64,000 nt of DNA from Microplitis mediator (taxonomy: Eukaryota > Arthropoda > Insecta > Hymenoptera > Braconidae), in NCBI RefSeq assembly GCF_029852145.1, contig NC_079979.1:3396501-3460500 (forward strand). The letters run 5' to 3'. Both the position numbers and the translations under genes were made by a program. This document shows, in pieces, positions 21,535-34,675 of the stretch. Position 1 is the first letter of the stretch, and each line of letters starts with the position of its first letter. Under the pieces are notes generated by a model that saw only the letters and a program-made list of their open reading frames with translations, had not been told where the DNA came from and ran no database searches.

Positions 21535-22359
21535 TGTAATTTTATGACTCACCAGGGAATCAGTGTATTAGGAACATCAATGAATATTTTTCGAGTAATT
21601 TCATTTCGATAATTATCATTTTTCGATAAATTTAACTTTTCAAAAATTATACGAGGTCAAAGTTGGATTCATGGTAAATTTTAGAATTATTTGACTTTTT
21701 CGGCGAAACTATCAGACTTATCTTAGAATGTTGTAAGACCTTTTTTTGTAGATTATTTCATTTCCTATAAATTATCTGTAGTAGTTTCCGAAATTTTTGA
21801 CAGCTTTTGGCGTTTAAAAGTAAGTGAATAAAATCGACCAGAATACGATTTCTAGGAACGAATTAACATTTGAATGCAAGTAACTAAAAAGCTTTTAAGA
21901 ATTTAAAAAACTTTGTAGACAATAAGTTGGTGGAAGTGAAATGATCTACAAAAAAGGTCCTATAAAATTTTATGATAAGTCTGATAGTTTCGTCGAAAAG
22001 GTCAAATAATATTAAAATTTACTATGAATTGAACTTTGACTTCCAATAACTTTTGAAAAATCAAATTTATCGAAAAATGGTAAGAGACTATTTTTGTAGA
22101 GCGTTCAATTCTCAACAAAAATTTTTATTGATTTTTCCGATACACTGATTTCCTGGCAAGTGATAAAATTCCAAACTTTCAAAAGAATTTTTCCCATGTT
22201 ATTTAAACGAGAAACTAAAAATTGCGATGATGCAGTTGTTAGAATTAATATTAAGAGCTCAAACTTTAATACTTTTTTTTTCTCATCTCGAACAATATTT
22301 TCCATTTAACTTAAAAAAAAGAGTCGATTTTTTTGTTTTCGAAAATTATACGAAAAATT

Positions 22360-23062
22360 GGTGACACGACAAAATCTCCCAGGAAAAAATCTCCCCGACA
22401 AAATCTCCCCCCTAAAATCTCCTCGCGACAAAATCTCCCCGACAAAACCTCCCCGACAAAATCTCCCCGCGACAACATCTTGCCACTACACAAAAAAAAA
22501 TAAAAATAAAAAGTTTGAAAAATCAAAAAGTGCACGACTTATAATGCTTACTTAATTATGAAATATTAAAAAAAAAAAAAATAATAATGTCGAATAAACA
22601 TACACAAAAACCATGTTAAAAGGGCGCAACACGGTCACAAGCCGACAAAATCTCCCCGCGACAACATCTTGCCACTACACAAAAAAAAATAAAAATAAAA
22701 AGTTTGAAAAATCAAAAAGTGCACGACTTATAATGCTTACTTAATTATGAAATATTAAAAAAAAAAAAAAAAAAAATAATGTCGAATAAACATACACAAA
22801 GACCATGTTAAAAGGGTGCAACACGGTCACAAGCAAAAGTAATAAAATAATCATAAAATATTTAAATTATAATAAATTTTTAAAATTAGTTAAGAGAGAT
22901 TTTCTTAGTGAGATTTTGTCGTTGGGAGATTATGTCGGGGAGATTTTGTCTTCGGGAGATTATGTCGGGGAGATTTTGTCTTGGGGAGATTTTGTCGTGG
23001 GGAGATTTTGTCGGGGAGATTTTGTCGGGGAGATTTTGTCCGGGGAGATTTCGTGGTGCAAC
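22360..23062. mobile_element. Foldback element FB3 with 9-bp target duplication
   Basis: Left end GGTGACACGACAAAATCTCC followed by about seven GACAAAATCTCCCC-type words; right end carries the inverse (GGGGAGATTTTGTC) about nine times and finishes GGTGCAAC. CGAAAAATT flanks it exactly at 22351-22359 and 23063-23071. The host sequence without insertion is recognisable at 20556-20590 (ACGAAAAGTATTGTTC). The centre holds a tandem duplication of about 188 bp. Two open frames (22358-22555, 22805-23128) read through the words and are not genes. Confidence 0.85.
22457..22835. repeat. 188-bp tandem duplication inside FB3
   Basis: 22457-22642 and 22643-22835 are nearly identical, both running from GACAAAATCTCCCCGCGAC to GCAACACGGTCACAAGC; they differ in A-run length and single bases. 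Confidence 0.85.
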
Positions 23063-23087
23063 CGAAAAATTTTGTTCGAGATGATAA

Positions 23088-23565
23088 AAAAAATCGGTCT
23101 ATCAATTGACCCTGCGGGCCAGCCCTAAAACTTCCAACTGTTTACGAGCTCAAGGAGCTCGAAAACGTTGTTGTGACTACATGTTCAAGCTCGAAGAGCT
23201 CGAAAATACTTTTGTATGCCATTGTTTTCGAAAAAATCCGTTTTTTAGCATTTCTTCCTCCCACGATATCACACGAACGAATTAACCGATTTTGATAGTT
23301 GAGGTGGTAGTCGACGCGGCTTATGAAGTTATAGAGCCCAGTTGATTTTGGAATCAATCCATCAAGTACATTAGAAGTTATCCAAAAAAAACAGTTTTGA
23401 AAGAATTTTACTATTGGAATATCTTTGAACGCATCCGACTGATCAATTTCAATTTTTCGCAGCTTTTAGATATTGACAAGCTGCGTCGAATGACACCTTG
23501 ACGATCAAAATCGGTTCATCCGTTCAAAAGATACAGGTATTTACAGACGTACGCACACACATACA
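23088..23565 (-). mobile_element. A-family element, partial
   Basis: Starts with the TCAATTGACCCTGCGGGCC end and contains modules to the ACATACATACAT microsatellite, where it stops. Confidence 0.75.
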
Positions 23566-23569
23566 TACA

Positions 23570-23930
23570 TTATGCAGAATTTTAAAAATTTTGTGATAGG
23601 CGATTTGTGATGTATAAAATGATCTAAAAGAAACGATCTTACAAGATTTTATTATAAGCCCGATAGTTTCGCTGGAAAAGTCCAATAACACTAAAATTTA
23701 CTATGAATTCAACTTTGATCTTGAACAACTTTTAAAAAACTAAATTTATCGAAAAATAATAAAAAATTTTTTTTGTAAAACATTCAATTTTAGCCGATAC
23801 TCAAAATTTTAGCCCATAATCTAAATATTTTTCAAAGTCGCTCTAGACATTTAAATGTTTTTGAGCGATCCCGAAATATTATTTTGAAGGATTCTTGATT
23901 TTTTTACCGTAAATTTTTATCACAATGAAT
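23570..23930. repeat. P-family fragment
   Basis: Repeats the P1 block with CCGATAGTTTCGCTGGAAAA and TACTATGAATTCAACTTTGA (compare 21960-22060). No ends. Confidence 0.55.
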
Positions 23931-23983
23931 AAAAATAGGACCTGAGACATAGAAAAAATAGGTTACTTACATACTTTTTTTTT

Positions 23984-24245
23984 GACTTCCCGTCAAGAAA
24001 ATCTAAGATTTTCGAAAAACTTGGGAAGTTAATTTTTTCAACCAGATTTTCGAAAGTCGAGATTTCATCAGATGCTGCCGTGCGTATGTACATACATACA
24101 TACGTACGTACGCACATACATGCACACATATATAATCTCGGACATCATGTCGAATTTAGTCAGACTAGCTTCCTAGAACCTCAAAACGTCAAGAATTGTT
24201 AGAAATTTAATTTTCGCAAATCGGACCGAAACCAATAACTTCCCT
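23984..24245. mobile_element. A-family head-to-head palindrome
   Basis: Begins in plus orientation with GACTTCCCGTCAAGAAAATC and ends in minus orientation with CCGAAACCAATAACTTCCC, joined at the GTAC microsatellite. It looks like a recombination between opposite copies. Confidence 0.6.
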
Positions 24246-24297
24246 TTTTTTTTTTTTAATTTTCAATTTATAAAAAAAATGATCTGACTACAAAAGA

Positions 24298-25055
24298 AAA
24301 AATCGGTCTGTCAGTTGACCCTGCGGGCCAGCCCCAAAACTTCCCGCTGTTTTCGAAAGCTCAAGAACCTCGAAAACATTAGTGTGAATACGTTTGTATG
24401 CTGTTGTTTTCGAAAAAAAAACGTTTTTCACCATTTTTTCTCCAACGATATCTCTCAAACGAATAAACCGATTGAGACGGTTGAGGTGGCAATCGACGCG
24501 TTTTATCAAGTTCTAAAGCTGATCATATTTTGAATTCGATTTATTGAGTCGTTTTTGAGATATTTCAGAAAAAACAAAAAAAATTTTTTTTTTTAATTCT
24601 TTCGACAACGGTTTCTCTTGAACGAATGAACCGATTTTGATGGTTGAGGTGGCATTCGACGCGGCTTATAAAGCTCTAAAGCCCAGTCCATTTTGGAATT
24701 AATCCATCGAGCGCATTAAAAGTTATCCAAAAAAAACATTTTTGGAAAAACTTTATTTTTGGAATATCTCTGAACGAGCCCTACCGATCAAGCTCAATTT
24801 TCTCACGGCTTTTAGATATTGACAATCCGCGTCGAATGACACCTTAAAGTTCATCCGTTCAAAAGATACAGGTATTTATATACGTACGTACATACATACA
24901 TACATACACTCGGACGTCATCTTGAAATTAGTCAGAATAGCTTTCTAGGACCTCAAAACGTCGACATCTGATGGAAATTCGATTTTCGTAAATCGGACCG
25001 AAACTAATAACTTCCCGAATTTTTGAAAATTTACAATTTTCTTAGCGGCAAGTTA
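24298..25055 (-). mobile_element. A-family element, near-complete short form
   Basis: From GGTCTGTCAGTTGACCCTGC to CTTAGCGGCAAGTT. Four module copies are readable, each with an ACCGAT...GGTTGAGGTGGCA(A/T)TCGACGCG core. Confidence 0.82.
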
Positions 25056-26314
25056 AAAAAATGATTGGTGTCACCGAATTTGTCGAAAAGTTTTTTTAAG
25101 ACGGAAAAAATCCAACATTGGAAATATTAAAAAAAATATTAAAATTAGTCAATTTTCGAAAAGTTATGAATATTAATACATTTATACATCTATTATTAAT
25201 AATTATTAATACATTTATATATCTGAATCTCAAGGAAACCCTGGGCTAAAATTAGATACTATCGTGGAACTAAAAAATTTGTACGATTTGTAGGAAAGAA
25301 TGAGGCAGGTTGATCAGCCCGGAAAATCCGGATGATATAAAATTATCTATAAAAATTTTTTTTTTTCTAAGTCTATTATCTTAATTTTTTCAGTGATAAG
25401 TGAAAAATTTGATATTGAAATAAAATGGACCACGTTTGTAAGAAAAATTTTTTTTCTTAAAAATTGTGTTTTATTTTGCTTTGAGTCCTCATAGTTTAAA
25501 AAAAGTGATGGCTCATATATTATACAGAACTACTACATATTTCAACAAACGGAATATAGAGAAAAGGTAAGATCTATGTCCATCTGATGATTTCTAAATT
25601 TCTGTGTACTCAGAAATTTTCTGAAAACAAATAAACCATCTTAGAAGCTACGCTAACTCTGAAAATTCTTGTAACCAGTAGCCTGCTATGTGAATTTTTT
25701 TATTAAAATCATAATATCAGTTCTTGTTTTTACGACCATCAGCGACAATTTCCGTACAATAAGGTAAAGATTTTTTTTTTTTTATTCAAGCTATAAATTA
25801 TTGTAATTCAAAGCAAAGTAAACGAATATAAATTATTTCCATATAAAATGTAAAATCGATTTATGTTCACTGCTCAGAACTTTCAGTTCATATCATCTAT
25901 GAATAACTAATTTCAATATTGCAAAGTGGCTCATACGCAAATTCAATAATCGCAGAGCGTTGAAAAGATATTATCTATGTGCACTTTGTTATTGATACCC
26001 CTACCTATGATGAAAGCCATGCAACTTCTGGGATTCAAGTAGGTAATAAAAATGACCTACATATGACGTGGCTTTATTTTACCTGGATTGTGAGGTATCA
26101 TGTGTCATGTATATCCTTTGGTTTTCATCAGTTGACATTGTCCTTTAACAGAGCACGGAAGTCTGCATTAGACGATTTGTTGATTCAACATTTTGGAAAA
26201 AAACAAAAAAAAAATTGTCATTATTTCACTATTAATTATGTATTATATTAATTGTGACAGAACACAGTGATGCAAAAAAAAAAATTAATTAATTAAGCTT
26301 ATATCAGGTTCATA
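25056..26314. other. Intergenic, possible gene remnant at 25979-26251
   Basis: Mostly AT-rich without features. The plus-strand open frame at 25979-26251 (90 codons) has moderate complexity but no motif or splice pattern that I recognise. Confidence 0.3.
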
Positions 26315-27836
<1,522 letters not shown>

Positions 27837-27919
27837 GATATTGTCATTGATTATTTGACTGTTTTGAAATTTGCTCATAATTTGTTTATAAAAATTTGTT
27901 TTTCCAGAATTCAAATTAT

Positions 27920-27929
27920 TATATAAAAA
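27920..27929 (+). promoter_or_regulatory. TATA box candidate of the receptor gene
   Basis: TATATAAAAA, 65 bp before the start codon and about 85 bp after the TTA tract. No transcript evidence. Confidence 0.35.
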
Positions 27930-27993
27930 TTGATTGAAGAATTGCATTGATAATAAATCAACATTGAGATTTTGTAAAATCTATACAGGAAAA

Positions 27994-30679
27994 ATGTGGA
28001 TGAGAAAAATGGTTCTGTGGCTTTTACTGGTGTTTTCATACGGCAAAATAATGGCTTTTAATGAATTATTGTACAAACCTCCCCGAACACATGAGACTTA
28101 TATGGTAATTCAATTTTTACTTTCTAATACGTAAATTACTTATTTAAGTAATGAACTTTTTTTTTAATTTTAAGGGATTTTAATAAAATAAAAAGCAATT
28201 GAAATTTTTGTTTTTTATAAGAGTTGTCTGCTGTTGAAATTGATTATTAATTTTCAAATAATTAATTATTTATTTTTTTTTTTTTTAACTAATCGGCTTT
28301 ATAATGAACGATTCGAGATTTTGAAAATTAAAATTTTCAATTTTTACACGATAATTAGTTCATAATAATTTTTCTGTTAGTAGAACTTAGTAACGCTATC
28401 GAAGTTATAAATTACTCATTAGCAAAACAAAAAAAAAAAAAAAAAAAATGAAAGGATTCCAAGATTTGAAAATATATTTTGATTTCGGAAAGCACTTTTT
28501 AAAATGACTAGAAATTAATTTTTTTTTTGTTTCTTTTTAATAGGGACAATTACTTAAATTATGTTATGCTGAACGATCGAACCCAGTTGTGATTACAAGC
28601 AACCTGATTGACATCATTGATGAAATCCCAGTAGACAATATCGAATTTCCAGTGATGGCTATTGATACCGATTTCAAGTCAAAGGACATCCAAATATTCA
28701 ACCCTTCCTACCCACTATATATTTTATCAACCGATTCAATTGATCAACTGCAAACACTCCTCAACGAACTGAAGTCCACACCAACATGGAGCATCGTTTC
28801 GATATTTTTTATCGTTGGCTCCATAGAAAGCAATTGTCGAAATGCATCAGAAGTATTGCAATTGTTATGGACCATGGAGTTGTTGTCATCCTTTTATGTT
28901 TGTATTGAGCCTAATAATGATAAAATGATTTACACTTATAATCCATACACCAATCGAGCCCCAGAACCATGGGAAAATGTTGATATAATTGATAAACCAA
29001 ATGATCGCTGGACTCTCTATAAGCAGTTGTTCTCACAAAATGGTAATGTTATTATATTATTAAATTAATTGTTGTTTTTTATCTTTATATCAGAATAGAA
29101 TAACCATAATTTTCCAAGTTATAAGTTATTTCAATCAATATCAGCGTAAAAATAAGGTTTCACTTATATTAAGAAGGAATTAGTATATTACACTCCGAGG
29201 GAAAAAAGCAGGGCATTCAAACCCGTGTGGGAAATTGTCTATCCACCCGGGAAAAAATCATCATGCACGATCATGATTGACCCTGCATGGATCATTCATG
29301 ATCGTGCATGATCCAGGCATGATCGTGCATGATTTTGCACGATTCATGCACAAGCACGTATGATCATGCAAAACCATAATCAATCATGCATGATGAGGAA
29401 AGAATAGCCGTACGTAATTCATGCAATATCATGTATGAACCATACATGGCCTGGCTCAATCATGAATGATCATGCATAACTTTGCATGGCTCGTGCAAAG
29501 GCATACATGACCATATAAAATCACGTTCAATCGTGCATGGTGAGGAAAGAATAGCCGTACATGATTCATGCAATATCATGCATGAACCATAGATGGCCTA
29601 GCACAATCATAAATGATCATGCATGACTTTACATGGCTCATACAAAGGCATACATGACCATGCAAAATCACGTTCAATCGTGCATGACGAGGAAAGAATA
29701 GTCGCGCATGATTCATGCATGACCAAACTCAATCACGAATAATCATCCATGACACTGCACGAATAATGCAAAGGTATTAATGACTATATAAAATCATGTT
29801 CAATCATGCATGACCATGCATAACTAGGAAAGAATAGACGCGCACAATTCATGCAATGTCATACATGACCAAGTTTAATCATGGATGACCATTCATGATA
29901 CAGCACGAATTATGCAACGTCATGCATGACGATGTAAAACCGGATTTAATCATCTATGATCATGGATGATAATGTATAATACGGAGAGAATGGTCATGCA
30001 CAATTAAGAATAACTTGGCATGAGCATACATGACCCTGTATAACTCATGTAAAGTCATGTTTCGTCTTTGATCACTACTCTAATCAAAAAAATCTGTCTA
30101 CGGTTGACCCTGCGGGCCAGCCCCAAAACTTCCCGCTGTTTTCGAGCTCCTCGGGCTCGAAAAAATTGTTGTGGATACATTTTCGAGCTCGAAAATACTT
30201 TCGTATGCCATTGTTTTCGAAAAAAACCGATTTTAGCATTTCTTTCTCCCACGATATCTCAGGAACGAATTGACCGATTTTGATGGTTGAGGCGGCAATC
30301 GGCGTATTTTATTGAGTTCTAGTGCTGATCAGATTTTAGAATTGTTTGGTTGTCATTTCAAAGATATTCGCAAATAACTGTTTTTTACCATTTTTTTCTC
30401 CCGCGATAACTTTCGAACGAATACTCCGATTGAGATGGCTAAGGCGGCAATCGACGCGTTTTATTAAGTTCTAGAGCTGATTAGATTTTGAAGTTGATCG
30501 TATAAGTCGTTTCTGATTTTTTTTTCGTTATTCGCCAATATTATAGAGTCTACTTGATCAAATGATCTGAAATTTTCAGAAAAGTTGATAGCCAACAAGC
30601 TCTTTCGATTGCCGCCTCAACCATCCAAATCGGTTCATTAGTTAAAAAGTTATAGACCGGTCACACACATACATACACA

Positions 30680-30721
<42 letters not shown>

Positions 30722-33700
30722 TACATACATACACTCGGATATCATTCTGAAAATAGTCAGAATAGCTTCCTAGGACCTCAAAACGTCGACATATGATGAA
30801 ATTTCGATTTTCGCAAATCGGGGTGAAAACAATAACTTCCCAATTTTTCGAAAATCGTCGATTTTCTTAGCGGGAAGTTAAAAATCTATGTGAAATTGTA
30901 TGGAAACCCCTCGGAATTCTTATAAAAAAGTATGGATTTATGTGAGAATCCATAGGAATTAATATAGGAGTGTACGGTTTTATATACGAATCCATGTAGG
31001 AAACCATGAGTATCCGGATTCCCACATGGGAAATCCTGATAGAAAACTGTCAGAACTTCGATTCCTATTTTGACATAATACACATTCCCATGGGAAATTA
31101 AGGCAAAAATCCACATGAGATTCTATTCTATTCCCATATGGCTTTGGCATGGTGTGGATTCCCATAGGAGCCAATATGAGAGTCTATTTTGGGATCTATG
31201 CTGGATAAGTATGTAGGAAACCATATGGGAATCTACTTGAAAACGCCATGTGAGAACTCACATAGAAATCTAGACTAGATTCCCATATGGATTTTTTTGA
31301 TAGCTCCGGGGAAAAAACCAGCGTTCATGATCAAGCTGATTCAGGCAAGACCAAGCATGGTCGAGCATGAATCGTGCACGGTTAACCATGATTCATGCAA
31401 AGTCATGCCTGATCATACAAAAAAATACAATCAAAATCCGATCGAGCTTTAATCGGAACTAATTGAAGTTGTTAATCAGGGATAATCAAATATTTTTGAT
31501 GAAAAAATTTAAATTATTAAACATTTATTTTTGTCTTGACGTTAGTAAGTAAAATTCTGATCTAATTAATAAATAAAATTACTATTTTTTTCGAACAAAT
31601 AATTAAAATAGATTTAAGTAAAAAATTTTTCTTTAATTAATTGAAGAATTGAATTGATAGATTCTTGCGAAATGGAAAACGATAATCAATACAATTGCAT
31701 TTGTTATTTTTTCAATTCATATTTAAGATTAATTTAATTGTTCAATTTGCTTGTAATTTATAACTAGAATTCTTTTAATTCGTAATTAAATAAAAAATCT
31801 AACAACCGAATTGAGATTGAATTCAAATAATATTTTATTTTTTACAACCCTGAGTTTTTCTGGCACGTGGTACAGTCAGGACGATAGCTAATAAGAAAAA
31901 AAAACCCTGAGTTTTTAAAAGATGTTAAGAATCGTCGTAACCTGAATGAGACAGGTCAGCCTAGTGGACAGCGGTCGTGCTTCATAATACGACGGTCGTG
32001 GGTTCGAGACCCGTCACGGGTAAAATTTCAATAGTACTTTTCAGCCAGTAAACATTAATAACTATCCATCAATGCTAACAAAATAAATTAATTTAAAATT
32101 GAATTATCATTATTTTTCAATAATTCTAGGGATTGTGCTTGATCAGACCTGATCATGCTTGGTCAAACATGATTATTCTTGCTCAAGCATGATCATGCCT
32201 GAATATTTGCCAGCCGTGAGCATGCGTGATCATGCATGAGAAAGCATAATTATACCCGGCCAAGCATGATCACGCACGCTCATGGCTGGCGAATATTCAT
32301 GCATGAGATTAATGCATGATCATGCATGATCAGGTCTGATGATTTTTTCCCGGGCGAACCAAAAACTAGGGTGGCAAACACGCGGATTGGAACGTCCTAT
32401 CTTCCTCCGTGGTGTGCATCTGATTTTTCAGCAGATCTTCACCTAATAGCTTACATTTTTGCCTCTGTTTGCGGAATGAATGAAGCATGTGCTAATTTTT
32501 ATCATTAGTTCTCTTATAAAAGAAATGAACGATCTGTTTCCCTCTAAATATGGAAGGAATTTTAAAGTTTCGTAGCAAATATCGTAAAAAAAAAAATACA
32601 GACCGCAAAAGAAGGTAGGGCGCCCGAATCCGCGCATTTGCCCCCCTTACTTTCTGCTTGGGTAGACAAAGATACGTGGAATGAATGCCCTTTTTTCTCT
32701 TTTGGTGTGTTATATACTATTTGTTGAAAATATAAATAACATCTACAGTAAGTGATGCACGTTTTTTTTTTTAAACACAAACAAGCGTTCGAATTATCCT
32801 ACAAGAGTATTATTATGGATATACTCTAGTAAGTAAAAATTGAAAAAGAAAAACCGCACAAAATATTTTCTATCTACCAAATTAAATAAAACCTCACTTC
32901 AACGTTTTAAGTATAGTCTCCTTTCTGAAATGCAAATTATCAAAATCATTTAAAAAAGCATTTTTAAATTGAAATTATAATGAGAATTCCTCTATTTCAG
33001 TACCATAATGAGCTGCGAATTATTTTTTGCAGATAAAAAATTTTGTCAAAGCCTCAGTTTTGACAAGACAAAAGCTTTAGATGGTTATGAAGTAAAAGCT
33101 GTTGGGGAAGCTATTTCATGGACAAATATAAGTCGTAATGAGACATACAATACTTCAAGTTTCGAAAATACGCTGCTCAATACGGAAAAGATGTTTTTTA
33201 AAACTTTATTTTCAAAATTAAATGTCACACCAATTATTAATTATGACGACGAAGGTTTTTATGAAAACGGTTCCGCTTCCGGTTATGTAAAATCATTGAT
33301 AAATGGCACCCACGATATAGGTTTAGGTTTGCGATTAACTTCCGAAGAAGCGTATAAAGTTATTGATATTATTAATTTATATTATCAAAATGGTTTTATG
33401 ATTTTAACACAACAGAGACCATTTACAATACCAACAGAAGAAGTTGCTGATTTCAACGATCTTCATTTTGCTACTATTTTATCGATTATCGTTTTTTCAC
33501 TTACTTTTATAATGATTGCACTAAATAATGGCTTTCAATATTTTGAAGCTGCCTTGAATGTTTTCCGAATGATATTGGGCGCCGCAATTCCAACGCCCCT
33601 CCGCAGTCTCTCGATGCGTCTTTGTTTTCTAGCAGCAACTTTGTTAGTTTTCATGATCAATCCTGCAATTCAAGGTCGGTTATCGTCGCTTTTGTCTACT

Positions 33701-34327
33701 CCAGAGCGCCGTAACCCAGAAAATTTTGAAGACCTATATGAACATAAGTACCATCTTTACCATCACCCTGCTCTCGAATTGGATATCGTTAGTAAGGAAT
33801 TGTGGTCAAATTCATCAGATAGATATTATTTACATCCAATATTATCCGCCCTTTTTGGTTGCTCTGAATATGTATTGAACGATACATCTGCTGCTTGTCT
33901 TGCATACAGTGAATTTCAAATTTCGTCTGCTTTAAAATACAACTTACATATTTCACAAAGGTTTCAAGTTAAAAGTTATTTTACGTTCTGGGCTCGGAAA
34001 AACTGGGCGCTAAAAGCTCGAGTCGATCAGATAGCATCACGAATGAATGAAGCCGGATTATTCGATCATTGGGATAAAGCTACATTACAGTGGCCATTAA
34101 AAAAATTAAAAGCTTCTGAATCTGTTGACAAATCAATGCAATATACCCAAATTGAACTTGAGAACATGCTATTTATTTATATATTTATGTCACTGAGTCT
34201 TGTCTTCATTCTTATAACATTTGGTTTTGAATTACTTTTCAATAAATTGGCACCTCGGAAACGAAAATTACGACAGAAAGTCGTGATTTTTAACCGCAGG
34301 GTCCATGGTCTCAATGAATGGGTATAA
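27994..34327 (+). CDS. Divergent ionotropic receptor (IR, chemosensory iGluR family); 3 exons
   Basis: Exons 27994-28104, 28544-29042 and 33033-34327 join with GT-AG junctions into 634 residues, a usual IR length. Exon 1 gives a signal peptide (MWMRKMVLWLLLVFSYGKIM). Exon 2 is the short N-terminal domain. Exon 3 has the S1 half (FCQSLSFDKTKALDGYEVKA), a first membrane segment (about 349-367), a pore region (377-395), a second segment (396-415, LCFLAATLLVFMINPAIQGR; ending in the IR-type LSSLLSTP), the S2 half (425-580) and the last segment (581-607). The acceptor at 33031-33032 follows a pyrimidine-rich run and restores phase; the upstream ATG at 33008 is therefore intronic. The glutamate receptor SYTANLAAF motif is absent, as in odorant or taste IRs, so the ligand is unknown. 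Which IR clade it belongs to cannot be told without a tree. No AATAAA is obvious after the stop. Confidence 0.88.
28105..28543 (+). other. Receptor intron 1
   Basis: Donor GTAATT, acceptor TTTTTAATAG; contains an A-run of about 20 (28429-28448) and no other feature. Confidence 0.75.
29395..29960 (+). repeat. About 145-bp minisatellite of CATGATC words
   Basis: Four units, each opening with GAGGAAAGAATAGCCGTAC-like sequence (29395, 29541, 29690, 29826) and continuing ATTCATGCAATATCATG. Confidence 0.75.
30085..30880 (-). mobile_element. A-family element, near-complete short form
   Basis: From AAAATCTGTCTACGGTTGAC to CTTAGCGGGAAGTTA. Microsatellite is (CA)n then (CATA)n at 30664-30733. Confidence 0.82.
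30890..31310. repeat. GGGAATC/GATTCCC word array, third copy
   Basis: Repeats ATTCCCATATGG and GGAAACCATATGGGAATC variants; same vocabulary as 1415-1700 and 8690-8860. Open frames here are repeat artefacts. Confidence 0.55.
31311..31930. other. Receptor intron 2 middle part
   Basis: 31311-31410 repeats CATGATC words; 31430-31850 is AT-rich with frequent AATTAAT motifs and no feature. Confidence 0.4.
31945..32025 (+). ncRNA. tRNA-like sequence (pseudogene or SINE head)
   Basis: Contains TCAGCCTAGTGGACAGC (A-box/D-arm-like) and GTGGGTTCGAGACCCGTC (B box, T-arm), with an anticodon-arm-like GTCGTGCTTCATAATACGAC between. The anticodon loop is 8-10 nt rather than 7 and no 7-bp acceptor stem closes, so this is not a functional tRNA as it stands. 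Confidence 0.5.
32355..33000. other. Receptor intron 2, 3' part, unassigned islands
   Basis: 32360-32500 and 32600-32720 are less AT-rich and match no repeat family of the window. A 60-codon plus-strand frame (32326-32508) has no recognisable motif. Could be a conserved noncoding segment or remnant. Confidence 0.3.
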
Positions 34328-34576
34328 TTACTTATTCTTGGCTGCCAATCGTCAATCAGATATTCGAAAAAAAAGATTTCTGTTCTTTTCATGACGTTTT
34401 TCATACATGAGTCATTTCATGTCAAATCAACCGATAGTTGGAATCGACCCCTTTCGATTTAGATGAAATTTGGTCAGAAGTTTTCTTTCATCCTATGAGG
34501 AAGTTCTACCAATGGAACAAAATTTCTATCAAAAGTTATGCAAAACTCGAAATCTTATCATTTTACGAATTTTCCA

Positions 34577-34581
34577 AGTTT

Positions 34582-34675
<94 letters not shown>

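Larger units (their letters stand above)
20487..22345. mobile_element. P-family palindromic element P1, split by a W element
   Basis: Left end TAGACTGATTAGAAAAATCG. Bases 20551-20690 are the reverse complement of about 22190-22310, sharing GAGCTC and TTTAAATAACAT landmarks. Inner arms (21600-21780 and 21950-22090) also pair. The same internal block, a variant of TAATATTAAGAGGTGGC followed by a GTTTAAATAACATGG-like motif, is found in P2 (36153) and P3 (53740). Noncoding. Right end is disturbed by later rearrangement. Confidence 0.65.
29246..32354. mobile_element. Probable composite W element in receptor intron 2 (CATGATC words)
   Basis: Both ends read CCCGGGAAAAAATCATCA inward in inverted orientation. 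The interior holds GATCATGCATGATC-type arrays at 29250-30060 and 32110-32350, with an A element (30085-30880), a GGGAATC-word block and a tRNA-like segment between them. Flanking dinucleotides are CA and CG, so there is no clear target duplication, and two elements fused by deletion remain possible. A further terminus-like sequence, CCGGGGAAAAAACCAGC, lies at 31306. Confidence 0.5.

Noticed and set aside
22360..23062. CRISPR-like array
   Set aside because: Repeats are contiguous, without unique spacers, inverted at the two ends, and the genome is eukaryotic.
22358..23128. Frames on both strands with KSPRQNLP-like or GDFVGEIL-like repeats
   Set aside because: They are the inverted word arrays of FB3 read in frame.
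33008..33032. Start of the receptor at the ATG at 33008
   Set aside because: The acceptor at 33031-33032 restores phase with exon 2, and the IR S1 motif continues correctly only from 33033; the ATG is intronic.
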